64,000 nt of DNA from Marinisporobacter sp. (GCA_025210395.1 JAOARV010000048.1:1-64000), one strand, 5' to 3'. Shown: positions 50,646 through 60,630, numbered from the stretch's first letter. Translations and numbers: made by a program. Notes: generated by a model not told the origin, from the sequence alone.

Positions 50646-52493
50646 ATGAACAAGGAAGTCTTAGAAGACTTATTATTTCAAGTTGAAAAACCTGCAAGAT
50701 ATATAGGCAGAGAAATTAATTCAGTAAATAAATCACTAGACCAAGTGGAAGTAAGATTTGGATTTGCCTTTCCTGATATTTATGAAGTAGGCATGTCTCA
50801 TTTAGGAATGCATATTTTATATAATCTTCTTAATAGCAAAGAGGATATATATTGTGAAAGAATTTTCTCACCATGGGTGGATATGGAGGAACAATTAAGA
50901 CAAAGAGATTTTTCTCTTTTTACAATAGAGACCCATACACCTATAGAAGAATTAGATTTTATTGGATTTACACTACAATATGAATTAAGTTATACAAATA
51001 TATTAAATATATTAGATCTAGGGAAAATTCCTTTTAGAAGAGAAGACCGGAAAGAAAAGTTTCCATTTATTATTGCAGGTGGACCCTGTGCATATAATCC
51101 AGAACCTCTAGCAGATATTGTAGATATATTTGTCTTAGGTGAAGGAGAAGAAGTTTTATTAGAAATAATAGATCAATATAGAGAATGGAAGAATAATGGA
51201 AAACATAAGGGTGAATTTTTAGAAAATATTTCTGATATAGAAGGGGTATATATTCCTTCCATTTATGACATAACATATAATGAGGATAAAACGATAAAAG
51301 CATTTATTCCTCAAAAGGAAAAGTATCCTAAAATCATTTCTAAGCGAATTATTAAGGATTTAGATGATATTTACTATCCTGATAAAGTGATTGTTCCCTT
51401 CATTAATGTAGTGCATGAGCGGGCTATGGTAGAAATATTTAGAGGATGTACACGGGGATGTAGATTTTGCCAAGCAGGAATTATTTACAGACCTGTGAGG
51501 GAAAGATCTTTAGATAAAGTGAAAGAATTAGCTCATGAACTTATTAAAACTACTGGTTATGAAGAATTGTCTTTAGCTTCCCTCAGTACAAGTGACTATT
51601 CAGGAATAAAACCATTAACAAGACATTTAATCGATACATATGGGAACAAAAAGATTGGTTTATCTTTACCATCTTTAAGATTAGATAAATTTCCATTAGA
51701 GGTAATTGAAGAAATTCAAAAGGTTAGAAAAACAGGACTTACGTTTGCTCCAGAGGCTGGAACACAAAGACTTAGGGATGTTATTAATAAAGGAATTACA
51801 GAAAAAGATCTGATGGATGCCATGGAGAATGCATTTGCTCTTGGATGGAATAATGTAAAGCTTTATTTTATGATAGGACTACCTACAGAAACTTATGAAG
51901 ATTTAGATGGCATTGTAGATCTTGCTAAAAAGGTTGTGGATGCATATTATCGTACACCAAAAGAAAAAAGAGGAAGAGGATTAAACGTTACTGTTAGTAC
52001 ATCTAATTTTGTACCAAAGCCTTTTACGCCTTTTGAGTGGTATCCACAAGATACAATTGAAGACCTTCGAGAAAAGCAAACCTACTTAAAAGAAAGGTTA
52101 AGGCATAAAAATATAAAATATAACTATCATGATACAAAAACAAGCTTTTTAGAAGCAGTATTTGCAAGAGGAGATAGAAGATTAGGAAAAGCATTAATAA
52201 GAGGATGGGAAAAGGGCTGTAAATTTGATGGATGGGGAGATTTCTTTGCGTATGAAAAATGGATGGAGACCTTTGAAGAATGTAATATAGATCCAGAATT
52301 TTATGCGAATAGGGAAAGAAACTATGAAGAAATACTTCCGTGGGATTTTATTGATATAGGTGTGACGAAAAAGTTCTTGATGAATGAAAATGAAAAAGCA
52401 AAAGAAGCACAGTTAACCCATGATTGTAGAATAAGCTGTACAGGTTGTGGCATGAATCATAGTTTTATAGGTGGTGATGTATGTAATGTATAA
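50646..52493 (+). CDS. B12-binding radical SAM protein (TIGR03960 type)
   Basis: Start at 50646 (AGGAGG site). The N-terminal B12-binding-like region (GFAFPDIYEVGMSHLGMHIL) precedes a radical SAM core with CTRGCRFC, the CxxxCxxC cluster site, and TFAPEAGTQRLRDVINKG. A C-terminal Cys set (CRISCTGCGMNH) may bind another metal. It always pairs with the DUF2344 gene that follows, overlapping by eight bases. The reaction is unknown. Confidence 0.9.
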   Translation: MNKEVLEDLLFQVEKPARYIGREINSVNKSLDQVEVRFGFAFPDIYEVGMSHLGMHILYNLLNSKEDIYCERIFSPWVDMEEQLRQRDFSLFTIETHTPIEELDFIGFTLQYELSYTNILNILDLGKIPFRREDRKEKFPFIIAGGPCAYNPEPLADIVDIFVLGEGEEVLLEIIDQYREWKNNGKHKGEFLENISDIEGVYIPSIYDITYNEDKTIKAFIPQKEKYPKIISKRIIKDLDDIYYPDKVIVPFINVVHERAMVEIFRGCTRGCRFCQAGIIYRPVRERSLDKVKELAHELIKTTGYEELSLASLSTSDYSGIKPLTRHLIDTYGNKKIGLSLPSLRLDKFPLEVIEEIQKVRKTGLTFAPEAGTQRLRDVINKGITEKDLMDAMENAFALGWNNVKLYFMIGLPTETYEDLDGIVDLAKKVVDAYYRTPKEKRGRGLNVTVSTSNFVPKPFTPFEWYPQDTIEDLREKQTYLKERLRHKNIKYNYHDTKTSFLEAVFARGDRRLGKALIRGWEKGCKFDGWGDFFAYEKWMETFEECNIDPEFYANRERNYEEILPWDFIDIGVTKKFLMNENEKAKEAQLTHDCRISCTGCGMNHSFIGGDVCNV

Positions 52494-53202
52494 AGTACGA
52501 ATGAGATTTAGTAAGAAAGATTTTATGATTTTTATTTCCCATTTAGATTTAGCGAGAGTAATGGAAAGAGCATTAAGAAGGGCAGAGGTGGTTCTTAGCT
52601 TTTCACAAGGGTTTAACCCTCATCCTAAAATTTCTTTTGCCACTGCACTAGCATTAGGGGTTTCAAGTGATGGAGAGTATGTAGATGTAGAAATTGAAGA
52701 GAAAATAGATTTAAAAAAATTAAAAGAGAAAATGAATAAAGAGTTACCTGAGGGAATAGAAATTCTTCAATGTGAATATATTGATATGAAAAGCAAAGCA
52801 CTTATGGCTATTGTTGAATATTCAACGTACATGGTAAGATGTTCTTTAAAAAATGATGAAGGACAAGAAAAATTGAAAGAAATGATTTGTGATTTTATGG
52901 AAAAAAATGAAATTGTAGTGTGTAAAACCATTAAGAAAAGGAAGCAAGAGCGTAAGAAGGAGATCAATATTAGATCCTTTATTGAAAATATAGAGCTTAT
53001 TCATAAAGAAAATACAGACTGTATTTTTAAAATGACCCTTGCTACAGGTAGTAAAGGAAACCTAAAGCCCGAAGTTGTTATGGAGATGTTGAAGGATATA
53101 GAAAACATGCCTATATTAGCAGAGACCATTAGAATCCATAGATTAGATTTATATGGAATGAAAGATGAAAAAATGGTTGTACCTTTGGAAATGGAAATAT
53201 AG
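52486..53202 (+). CDS. DUF2344 (TIGR03936) protein
   Basis: Start at 52486, overlapping the radical SAM gene. The start MYKVRMRFSKKDFMIFISHL and FSQGFNPHPKISFATALALG are family blocks. The partner of the radical SAM protein, in some genomes fused to it. Possibly RNA-related from its place beside ribonuclease G; not shown. Confidence 0.85.
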   Translation: MYKVRMRFSKKDFMIFISHLDLARVMERALRRAEVVLSFSQGFNPHPKISFATALALGVSSDGEYVDVEIEEKIDLKKLKEKMNKELPEGIEILQCEYIDMKSKALMAIVEYSTYMVRCSLKNDEGQEKLKEMICDFMEKNEIVVCKTIKKRKQERKKEINIRSFIENIELIHKENTDCIFKMTLATGSKGNLKPEVVMEMLKDIENMPILAETIRIHRLDLYGMKDEKMVVPLEMEI

Positions 53203-53231
53203 ATTTTTTAGAAATTAGGGGGATTGTTGGA

Positions 53232-54719
53232 ATGAATGAACTCATCGTCAATTCCAGTTTGAACCAAACTCGTGTTGCACTGCTTGAAGACGGGGAATTG
53301 GTGGAACTATATATTGAAAGAGAAAATAGCAAAAGAACAGTTGGAAATATTTATAAAGGTCGAATTACAAATGTTTTACCAGGCATGCAAGCCGCTTTTG
53401 TGGATATAGGATTTGAAAAAAATGCATTTTTATTTGTAAAGGATGCACTACCTGTTGAAATGTCTGGGAATACAGATGTATCTATCAGAGATGTAGTTAA
53501 AAGTGGACAAGAGATTATTGTACAAGTAATAAAAGAACCTATAGGAACAAAGGGAGCAAGAGTAACTACCCATATAACTCTTCCTGGAAGATATTTAGTT
53601 CTAATGCCCGATGTAGACTATATAGGGATTTCAAGAAGAATTAATAATGAAGAGGAAAGAGAGAGATTAAGAGGACTACTTGAAGGTTTGAAGCCTAAGA
53701 ACATGGGCGTCATTGTTAGAACAGCAGGACAAGGGAAAGAAGAAAAAGAAATAAAGGAAGATTTAAAATTTCTATTAAAGCTATGGCAAAAAATTGATAG
53801 AGAGAAAAATCTGGGATTTGCCCCAAGGACTGTTTATAGAGATTTAGACTTGATTCATAGAACGATAAGAGATATGTTTACAAGTAGTATTGATAAATTA
53901 ATCATCAATGATTACGAAAAGTATAAAAGTATCCTTGATTTAGTTGAACTGATTGCTCCTCATTTAAAGGAGAGAGTAGCGTATTTTAAAACAGATATGG
54001 ATATATTCGATAACTATCAGATCGGAAAAAAGATCAGTAATGCTATCGAAAGGAAAGTTTGGTTAAAAAGTGGTGGATATCTTATTATAGATCAAACAGA
54101 AGCGTTAACGGTAATTGATGTAAATACAGGAAAATATGTAGGAAGCATTGATCTTGAAGATACAGTTTTAAAAACGAATAAAGAAGCTGCAGAAGAAATT
54201 GCTAAACAACTAAGACTACGAGACATTGGTGGTATTATTGTTGTGGATTTTATAGATATGAATAATGATGATGCAGAAAGGGAAGTATTAGATGTATTAG
54301 AAAAAGCCCTTGAGCGAGATAAGACAAAAACAAATGTTTTAGGAATCACACAACTAGGACTTTTAGAAATGACTAGAAAGAAAGTACGAGGAAGAATTGG
54401 GTCAATTATGCAAAAGAAGTGCCCCTATTGTGAAGGCACGGGAAAAATATTATCTGAATATACTGTGATTCAAAATATAGAAAAGGAAGTAAAAAGAATT
54501 GCTGTACATACCAATGCAGAAGCTGTATTTATTGAAGTAGCCTCTTCTGTAGAAGTATTTTTAAAAACAGATCACAATCGCTTTATTAAAGAATTAGAAG
54601 AAATTACTCATATGAAAATATTTATCCAAGGATCAGAATATATACATGCTAATGATATAAATGTAAAATCCATGGGGAAAATTGAGAAAATTATGGAGTT
54701 ATTAGTCAAAAACAAATGA
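53232..54719 (+). CDS. rng: Ribonuclease G/E family
   Basis: S1 domain at about residues 38-110 (GNIYKGRITNVLPGMQAAFV), catalytic domain with TVIDVNTGKYVG and VVDFIDMNNDDAERE (metal Asp residues), and the Zn-link CPYCEGTGKI. 495 residues, so the RNase G form without the long degradosome tail. It trims rRNA and cuts mRNA. Usually followed by rplU in related genomes; here rplS follows. Confidence 0.95.
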   Translation: MNELIVNSSLNQTRVALLEDGELVELYIERENSKRTVGNIYKGRITNVLPGMQAAFVDIGFEKNAFLFVKDALPVEMSGNTDVSIRDVVKSGQEIIVQVIKEPIGTKGARVTTHITLPGRYLVLMPDVDYIGISRRINNEEERERLRGLLEGLKPKNMGVIVRTAGQGKEEKEIKEDLKFLLKLWQKIDREKNLGFAPRTVYRDLDLIHRTIRDMFTSSIDKLIINDYEKYKSILDLVELIAPHLKERVAYFKTDMDIFDNYQIGKKISNAIERKVWLKSGGYLIIDQTEALTVIDVNTGKYVGSIDLEDTVLKTNKEAAEEIAKQLRLRDIGGIIVVDFIDMNNDDAEREVLDVLEKALERDKTKTNVLGITQLGLLEMTRKKVRGRIGSIMQKKCPYCEGTGKILSEYTVIQNIEKEVKRIAVHTNAEAVFIEVASSVEVFLKTDHNRFIKELEEITHMKIFIQGSEYIHANDINVKSMGKIEKIMELLVKNK

Positions 54720-54755
54720 TTTATTAAAAAATATAAAAGAATTATCATAATGCTA

Positions 54756-54784
54756 TTGTAGTATAGAACTAAATGTGCTATAAT
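54756..54784 (+). promoter_or_regulatory. Promoter of rplS
   Basis: TTGTAG (54756-54761), 17 bases, TATAAT (54779-54784). Confidence 0.85.
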
Positions 54785-54790
54785 CATATC

Positions 54791-54857
54791 TGGTAATACG
54801 GACGGTCCTCTGTTATAAGTTATGACATGAACGTCTAGGAAGGAAGGAGGGGCAACC
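54791..54857 (+). ncRNA. L19 leader-type mRNA structure
   Basis: Between the promoter and rplS lies a conserved-looking leader: GGACGGTCCTCTGTTATAAG, then GACATGAACGTCTAGG and the ribosome binding site GGAAGGAGG. It matches my memory of the Firmicute L19 leader (ACGGACGGTCCTCTGT ... GAACGTC), by which L19 controls its own synthesis. Confidence 0.7.
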
Positions 54858-55202
54858 ATGGATATTATAAAAGCGATTGAACAAACGCAAATCAAATCTG
54901 ATATTCCACAATTTAATGTTGGAGATACTGTTAAAGTACACTTAAAGATTAAAGAGGGAAATAGAGAGAGAGTTCAGGTGTTTGAAGGTTTTGTACTTAA
55001 GAGACAAAACGGTGGAGCTAGAGAAACTTTCACAGTAAGAAGAATTTCTTACGGAGTTGGGGTAGAAAGAACTTTACCATTACATTCACCAAAGATCGAA
55101 AAAATCGAAGTAGTTAGAAGAGGAAAAGTTAGAAGAGCAAAACTTAACTACATTCGTGCATTAAGAGGAAAAGCTGCAAAAATTAAAGAGAAGAAGTTTT
55201 AA
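54858..55202 (+). CDS. rplS: Ribosomal protein L19
   Basis: The 114-residue protein matches bL19: [55 protein letters not shown] and a basic C-terminus. It sits at the 30S-50S interface. GGAAGGAGG site; single gene with own promoter, leader and terminator. Normally in rpsP-rimM-trmD-rplS; here the upstream genes are absent. Confidence 0.97.
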   Translation: MDIIKAIEQTQIKSDIPQFNVGDTVKVHLKIKEGNRERVQVFEGFVLKRQNGGARETFTVRRISYGVGVERTLPLHSPKIEKIEVVRRGKVRRAKLNYIRALRGKAAKIKEKKF

Positions 55203-55203
55203 T

Positions 55204-55232
55204 AAAAGGGACTGGATACAGTCCCTTTGTTA
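55204..55232 (+). terminator. Terminator of rplS
   Basis: AAGGGACT pairs with AGTCCCTT, then TGTTAATA. Confidence 0.8.
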
Positions 55233-55269
55233 ATATAGTGAAAAATACACAAAAAGTGTGGTGAAAGAT

Positions 55270-56139
55270 ATGCAAAAAATCAATTGGTATCCAGGGCATA
55301 TGAAAAAAACCAAAGAGTTAATCCAACAAAATCTAAAATTAGTAGATGTAGTTGTGGAATTATTAGATGCAAGGGTGCCTATTAGTAGTAGAAATCCTCA
55401 AATTGATGAGATCATTATAGGAAAACCTAGAGTAATTGTTTTAAATAAGAGTGACTTAGCAAATCCAAAGATTACAAATGAATGGGTTAGGTATTTTAAA
55501 AGGGAAGGAATTCATGCAATTCCTGTAAACTCAATGAATGGTTCAGGTTTAGATAAACTTATGGCAGAGCTTGAAGAAACGGTTAAAGAAAAAATGGAAA
55601 AAAGAATAGAAAAGGGAATGAGAAAAAGACCTGTCCGAGCCATGATTGTAGGAATACCAAATGTAGGGAAATCTTCCATTATCAATAGACTTACTGGGAA
55701 AAAGAGCGCAAAAACAGGAGATAAACCAGGGGTAACAAGAGGAAAACAATGGGTAAGATTAAAAGGAAATATTGAGTTATTAGATACGCCAGGTATTTTA
55801 TGGCCTAAATTTGAAGATCAAAATGTAGGACTTAAATTAGCTTTTACAGGTTCTATAAAAGATGAAATTCTTGATATAGAGACTATTGCATTAAGACTTA
55901 TAGAATATCTTGGTGAGAAATACCCTAACTATATGATAGAAAGATATAAATTGAAAGAGATTGAAGAAGATGGTCTAATGAATATGGAAAATATTGCAAA
56001 AAATAGGGGATGTATTATGTCTGGTGGAAGAATTGATTATACGAGAGTAGCAAATATTGTAATGGATGAATTTAGAAGCGCTAAGATAGGTAAAATTACA
56101 CTAGAAGCACCTGAGGATTTAAGCACTATTGAAGAGTAG
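55270..56139 (+). CDS. rbgA: Ribosome biogenesis GTPase YlqF/RbgA
   Basis: Start at 55270 gives MQKINWYPGHMKKTKELIQQ, the family start; GTG codons at 55258/55261 are alternatives. Circularly permuted G motifs: NKSDLA (G4) comes first, then GIPNVGKSSIINRL (G1) and LDTPGILWP (G3). It helps late 50S assembly. Next gene rnhB, as in Bacillus. Confidence 0.95.
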   Translation: MQKINWYPGHMKKTKELIQQNLKLVDVVVELLDARVPISSRNPQIDEIIIGKPRVIVLNKSDLANPKITNEWVRYFKREGIHAIPVNSMNGSGLDKLMAELEETVKEKMEKRIEKGMRKRPVRAMIVGIPNVGKSSIINRLTGKKSAKTGDKPGVTRGKQWVRLKGNIELLDTPGILWPKFEDQNVGLKLAFTGSIKDEILDIETIALRLIEYLGEKYPNYMIERYKLKEIEEDGLMNMENIAKNRGCIMSGGRIDYTRVANIVMDEFRSAKIGKITLEAPEDLSTIEE

Positions 56140-56152
56140 TGCTTTTATTTTT
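56119..56152 (+). terminator. Hairpin at the end of rbgA
   Basis: AGCACTA pairs with TAGTGCT, then TTTATTTTTT. It overlaps the rbgA stop and precedes rnhB, so it is probably leaky. Confidence 0.65.
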
Positions 56153-56183
56153 TGCAAAAAAGAAATGGAAAGGAAAGAAAAAT

Positions 56184-56993
56184 ATGAATCTAAAAAATTT
56201 AAAGGTGAAAGAAATTGATCATCATATGAATCAAGTAAGTGTAGAGGAATATATGAAGTATGTACCATTATTAGAAAAAGATGAAAGAGAATCGGTTAAA
56301 AAATTAGGAAAAAGATTCGAAAAAAAATATGAAAAATTTTTAGAGGAAAAAGAAAGAGTTAAAAAGTTATGGACTTATGAGAATAGATTAATCAGTGCAG
56401 GATATAAAATGATTGCAGGAATTGATGAGGCAGGACGTGGACCTCTTGCAGGGCCTGTGGTAGCAGCAGCAGTCATTTTGCCTCCCAATTTATTTATAGA
56501 AGGAATTAATGATTCTAAAAAAATATCTTTAAAGAAAAGAGAAGCTTTATTTAAAATTATTGCAGAGAAAGCATTAGGAATAGGTATTGGAATAATAGAT
56601 AATGAAATGATTGATGAGGTTAATATACTAAATGCAACGAAGATGGCTATGAAACGAGCTGTTGAAAAAATTTCTATACCTCCACAGTATTTATTAATAG
56701 ATGCAGTAAATTTAGCCGATATAAATATAAAGCAGACAGGAATCAATAAGGGAGATAGTCTAAGTATATCTATTGCGGCTGCTTCTATTGTAGCTAAGGT
56801 AACAAGAGATAAAATAATGGATCGATTTCACAGAATATATCCTCAATACGGATTGATCCATCATAAGGGATATGGAACAAAGGAACATTATGAGAATATC
56901 AAAAAATATGGACTATCTCCAATTCACAGAAAATCTTTTCTAAAAAATATAATAGGTGATAGGAAAAATGAAAATAAATCATGGAAATTATAA
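56184..56993 (+). CDS. rnhB: Ribonuclease HII
   Basis: Start at 56184 (GGAAAGG site). Catalytic DEDD residues are in AGIDEAGRGPLAGPVV, LLIDAVNL and INKGDSLSISIAAASIVAKV. A basic/acidic N-terminal region of about 70 residues precedes them, as in B. subtilis RNase HII. It cleaves RNA in RNA-DNA hybrids and single ribonucleotides in DNA. It overlaps the next gene by 26 bases. Confidence 0.95.
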   Translation: MNLKNLKVKEIDHHMNQVSVEEYMKYVPLLEKDERESVKKLGKRFEKKYEKFLEEKERVKKLWTYENRLISAGYKMIAGIDEAGRGPLAGPVVAAAVILPPNLFIEGINDSKKISLKKREALFKIIAEKALGIGIGIIDNEMIDEVNILNATKMAMKRAVEKISIPPQYLLIDAVNLADINIKQTGINKGDSLSISIAAASIVAKVTRDKIMDRFHRIYPQYGLIHHKGYGTKEHYENIKKYGLSPIHRKSFLKNIIGDRKNENKSWKL

Positions 56994-58419
56994 TATTGGC
57001 TTTTTAGGAAATGACAATCAAGGCCTGAAGATAGGGCAAATGATTAAAGGGAAAATTCAACAAATTTTAAATGATGTACTACTTATTGAGATGGAGAATG
57101 GAAAATTAGTAGAAGCAAAAAGCACCATTCCGATAGAGGCTCAAAAAAATGATATTTTGAAGTTTCGAATAAAAGCTATTGATGAAAATCAAATAATGAT
57201 TCAACCAATAACAGAGGAAGTAAAAGAAAAAGGAGCAATAGATACAGCAGAAAATAAAATAGTAAATTTATTAGAATCATTGAATGTAAAGTCAGGGAAA
57301 GAAGAAATAGAATTAGTAAAAAAATTAATAGTTAATGAAATTCCAGTTAATAAGGAAATTTTAGATAATATTATTCAATCAAAAGGAAGTTTTGAGAAAA
57401 TAGAAACGTTATTAAATAATAAACCGAATAGCGTAACTCAAAATATGATAACTAAAGATATACGAGAAGTGCTAAAAACTTTATTAAAATTGGAAGTGCA
57501 TACAAAAGAAAATGAATATAATGAATTTCAAAAGGTAAAAGAATTAGGAATTAAAAGCTCTAATGGATTAGAAACACAAAAGAATATAATGGAAAAGGAG
57601 CATCAAAAGCTGTTTGATCATAAAACTGTTCATTCAAATATAAATATTCAAGATATGAACTTTGAAAAAATTATTTTTTTATTAAAGAATAATTTAAAGA
57701 TGAATATGTTGAATATGACAAATATAAACAATATTTTATTGAAAGATTTTACGATTACAAAGGAAATAGATCAATTAATAGAAGTTCTTTACGAAAACAA
57801 AGAAACAGCTCATTTAGGAAAGAGTCTTGAACAAATATTTTCAAAATTGAAGGATATGATTTTAGAAAAAAAATTTGAACCTGGGGAAATGATAAAAGAA
57901 ATTCATGTGAAATTAGAATTAGTAAAGCAATCAATTGAAAATATAAGTTCAAAGGAACAGGGAGATGCTTTAAAGAATATAGCTAATTTAAAAAATAGTT
58001 TAGATTTTGTGAGTAAAATTAATCAATTTCAAACATATTTTCAGATGCCTATATTCTTTAATGATGAGAGAAAAAATTTAGAGTTATATATATCAAAGGA
58101 TGATAAGAATAGAAAGAAGATTAATCCTAAAGATGTGAAAATACTTGTAGCATTAGATACGAAAACAATGGATAAAGTACAGGTTTTAATTGGGATTAAA
58201 GACAAAAATATTACTTGTAATTTTAAAGTAACAACAGATGAGACGAAGAAAATGCTACTAGCCTTTGAAAATGACTTAAAAGAAGCTTTAAAGCTTTTAG
58301 ATTTTAAAGGAATTAGTATGAAATATGTAGTGGGGAATAGTGAGAATAATATGATAGGGCAAGAACTTACTAAAAAAGAGATTGATGAAAAAATAAGGTT
58401 TATTGATTTGAAGGTGTGA
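56968..58419 (+). CDS. YlqG-like protein, FliK C-terminal-like
   Basis: ATG at 56968, overlapping rnhB. The N-terminal 90 residues look like an OB/beta domain; the middle is helical and low complexity, Lys/Asn/Ile-rich; the last 90 (VQVLIGIKDKNITCNFKVTT and GISMKYVVGN) resemble the C-terminal domain of hook-length control proteins. It is followed by an FlhB C-terminal homologue, the same order as ylqG-ylqH in Bacillus. It might set substrate switching in a flagellar-type export system; no flagellar genes are near. Confidence 0.65.
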   Translation: MKINHGNYNIGFLGNDNQGLKIGQMIKGKIQQILNDVLLIEMENGKLVEAKSTIPIEAQKNDILKFRIKAIDENQIMIQPITEEVKEKGAIDTAENKIVNLLESLNVKSGKEEIELVKKLIVNEIPVNKEILDNIIQSKGSFEKIETLLNNKPNSVTQNMITKDIREVLKTLLKLEVHTKENEYNEFQKVKELGIKSSNGLETQKNIMEKEHQKLFDHKTVHSNINIQDMNFEKIIFLLKNNLKMNMLNMTNINNILLKDFTITKEIDQLIEVLYENKETAHLGKSLEQIFSKLKDMILEKKFEPGEMIKEIHVKLELVKQSIENISSKEQGDALKNIANLKNSLDFVSKINQFQTYFQMPIFFNDERKNLELYISKDDKNRKKINPKDVKILVALDTKTMDKVQVLIGIKDKNITCNFKVTTDETKKMLLAFENDLKEALKLLDFKGISMKYVVGNSENNMIGQELTKKEIDEKIRFIDLKV

Positions 58420-58423
58420 TACT

Positions 58424-58690
58424 ATGGAAAAAAAGGAAATAGCTGCTGCTATCAAATATGATCAAGAAAAAACATCTGCACCTCGGGTTGTTGCTAAAGG
58501 AGAAGGATACATTGCACAAAAAATAAAAGAAATTGCTTCAGAAATGGATATCCCTACTTATAAAGATGAAAAACTTGTAAAACAATTAAATAACTTAGCT
58601 ATTGGGGAAGAAATACCACCAGAATTATATCAGGTAGTAGCTGAAATCTTAGCTTTTATTATTCGATTAGATACAAAAGGAGAGACGTAA
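58424..58690 (+). CDS. FlhB C-terminal homologue (YlqH-like)
   Basis: The 88-residue protein equals the cytoplasmic C-domain of FlhB/EscU (AAAIKYDQEKTSAPRVVAKG, EIASEMDIPTYKDEKLVKQL). The NPTH cleavage motif is not present. It pairs with the YlqG-like gene four bases upstream. Role of such free C-domains is unknown. Confidence 0.9.
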   Translation: MEKKEIAAAIKYDQEKTSAPRVVAKGEGYIAQKIKEIASEMDIPTYKDEKLVKQLNNLAIGEEIPPELYQVVAEILAFIIRLDTKGET

Positions 58691-58708
58691 ATGTAGTCTC
58701 TCTTTTCT
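58679..58708 (+). terminator. Terminator after ylqH
   Basis: AGGAGAGAC pairs with GTCTCTCTT, followed by TTCTAAT. Confidence 0.75.
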
Positions 58709-58830
58709 AATACAGAAGAAATACATAAAAAATTATAATGTTTGACAAGATTTTGCAAATTTTTCAGTCGTGTTTATTTAAAATGAATATAAGAAGTGTT
58801 ATTAGGAAGGGATATTTGGAGGAAAATAGG

Positions 58831-60090
58831 ATGAATACATTAAAAAAAGCAAAAATATTAATTGTAGATGATAGTCGATTAAATTTAAAAATTATTGAAG
58901 AAATAATAAAGAATAATGAATATGAACCCATTTTAGCATCTAAAGGAGAGGATGTTTTTAAATGTGCTAAAGAAGAAAAACCAGAACTTATTTTATTAGA
59001 TGTAATAATGCCCAAGATGGATGGATATAAAGTTTGTGAAATATTAAAAGAAAATGAAGAAACAAAAGATATACCAATAATTTTTCTTACAGGACAGTCA
59101 AAAATTGAGGATGTTGCAAAAGGATTTGAAGTAGGGGCTGTGGATTATATTAACAAACCCTTCCATGAAGTAGAATTGATTGCTAGAGTAAGGACTCATT
59201 TACAATTAAAAAAATTACATGACAAATTAAGAAAAAATAATAAGAAATTACAGAGAGTGAATGAAGAACTTCTTAAAGCAAATGAGATTATTCAATATAA
59301 TAAATTGCAGACAGAATTTTTTGCAAATATTTCTCATGAATTTAGAACGCCATTAAATCTAATTTTTAGTACGATACAGATATTTGAATTGTGTATGCAA
59401 GATTCCTTAGAGATGAAAGAGCATAAGTATATGAAAATTATGAAGCAAAATTGCTATCGACTTTTAAGATTAGTAAATAATTTAATAGATATTACAAAAA
59501 TTGATTCAGGTTATTTTGAAATTCAATTACAAAATCATAATATTGTACAAATTGTTGAAAATATCACATTATCTATTTCTGAGTACATCGAACGAAATGA
59601 TTTACATTTAATATTTGATACAGATGTAGAAGAAAAAATTATAGCTTGTGATGTAGATAAAATTGAACGAATCATATTAAATCTTTTATCAAATGCTATA
59701 AAATTTACCAAAACAGGTGGAAATATTTATGTGAAAATATATGATCAAAAGGAACATGTTATTATTTGTGTTAAAGATACAGGAAAAGGTATCCCAAAAG
59801 ATAAAATAGATACTATATTTAAAAGATTTATGCAGATAGATAAATCTTTATCTAGAAAAAAAGAAGGAAGTGGTATTGGATTATCTCTTGTTAAGGCGTT
59901 AGTTGAAATGCACAAGGGAGAAATTTTTGTTGAAAGTGAATATGGTAAAGGAACTGAATTTATTATAAAGATGCCTGCGAAGGGGATACTCATGAAAAAT
60001 AAAGAAATAAGGAAAGAAGATAGATATAATAAACATACTTATATAGAGAATATAAATATTGAATTCTCAGATATATACTCAATAGGTTAA
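58831..60090 (+). CDS. Response-regulator/histidine-kinase hybrid
   Basis: Start at 58831 behind TTGGAGG; an upstream in-frame ATG (58738) has none. Receiver domain first (ILIVDDSRLNLKIIEE, LLDVIMPKMDGYKV with phospho-Asp, FLTGQS, KPFHEVEL), a coiled coil, the HisKA box FFANISHEFRTPLNLIFSTI, then the HATPase N box (NLLSNAIKFTKTGG), G1 (DTGKGIPKDKID) and G2 (SGIGLSLVKALVEMH). No sensor or membrane span, so it is soluble and gets its input through the receiver. Partner unknown. Confidence 0.95.
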   Translation: MNTLKKAKILIVDDSRLNLKIIEEIIKNNEYEPILASKGEDVFKCAKEEKPELILLDVIMPKMDGYKVCEILKENEETKDIPIIFLTGQSKIEDVAKGFEVGAVDYINKPFHEVELIARVRTHLQLKKLHDKLRKNNKKLQRVNEELLKANEIIQYNKLQTEFFANISHEFRTPLNLIFSTIQIFELCMQDSLEMKEHKYMKIMKQNCYRLLRLVNNLIDITKIDSGYFEIQLQNHNIVQIVENITLSISEYIERNDLHLIFDTDVEEKIIACDVDKIERIILNLLSNAIKFTKTGGNIYVKIYDQKEHVIICVKDTGKGIPKDKIDTIFKRFMQIDKSLSRKKEGSGIGLSLVKALVEMHKGEIFVESEYGKGTEFIIKMPAKGILMKNKEIRKEDRYNKHTYIENINIEFSDIYSIG

Positions 60091-60150
60091 ATGATCCTTT
60101 ACCATACTGGAAAATACTAAAGGATTAATTGTAAAGGTGATAGAATTTAT

Positions 60151-60618
60151 TTATGAACAAGCAGTAAAAAGCATAGAAGAAATAAAAACAGAAGATTCTA
60201 TAAATTTGATGCGTTTTATGCCACTTTTAGATATAAACCCTAAAAGTGAATGCTTATCATCTGTATTTATTGAAGTTATTATGGTTTCTCCACTAAAGGA
60301 AGTTACTTGGATTAAAGAATTTAGGAGACTTTCAAATTTTAATAGTACACCATTTGTGATAGAAGGAAGATCGATGAATCCATTTTTTTCTATATGCAAC
60401 AAGCTATGATCCTTATTCATATCATATGTTGTAAATAAACAACATGGAGAGAAAAACTTTATTCCATTTAATATAAAAGGATTAGGAAGAAGATAAGGCT
60501 TTACATAATGATAATAAATCTCTTTTTCTAGAGGGAAAAAACTTTCAAAATCTATGTTGATTAATATTTCTGTAGCAGCTTGAAAAAGTTGAAAATCATG
60601 ATAAATAGTAATTGACAT
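60151..60618 (-). CDS. Hypothetical protein, 155 aa
   Basis: On the minus strand an ATG at 60618 with GGTGAT nearby opens a frame starting MSITIYHDFQLFQAATEILI and ending in a hydrophobic tail (FISSMLFTACS). Codon use is normal and the length is greater than that of the overlapping plus-strand frame (60137-60409), so I prefer it. No motif is recognised. Confidence 0.5.
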   Translation of the reverse strand: MSITIYHDFQLFQAATEILINIDFESFFPLEKEIYYHYVKPYLLPNPFILNGIKFFSPCCLFTTYDMNKDHSLLHIEKNGFIDLPSITNGVLLKFESLLNSLIQVTSFSGETIITSINTDDKHSLLGFISKSGIKRIKFIESSVFISSMLFTACS

Positions 60619-60630
60619 TTGCATCACCAA

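Noticed and set aside
60137-60409. 90-codon plus-strand frame
   Set aside because: Shorter than the opposing minus frame and no motif; kept only as an alternative.
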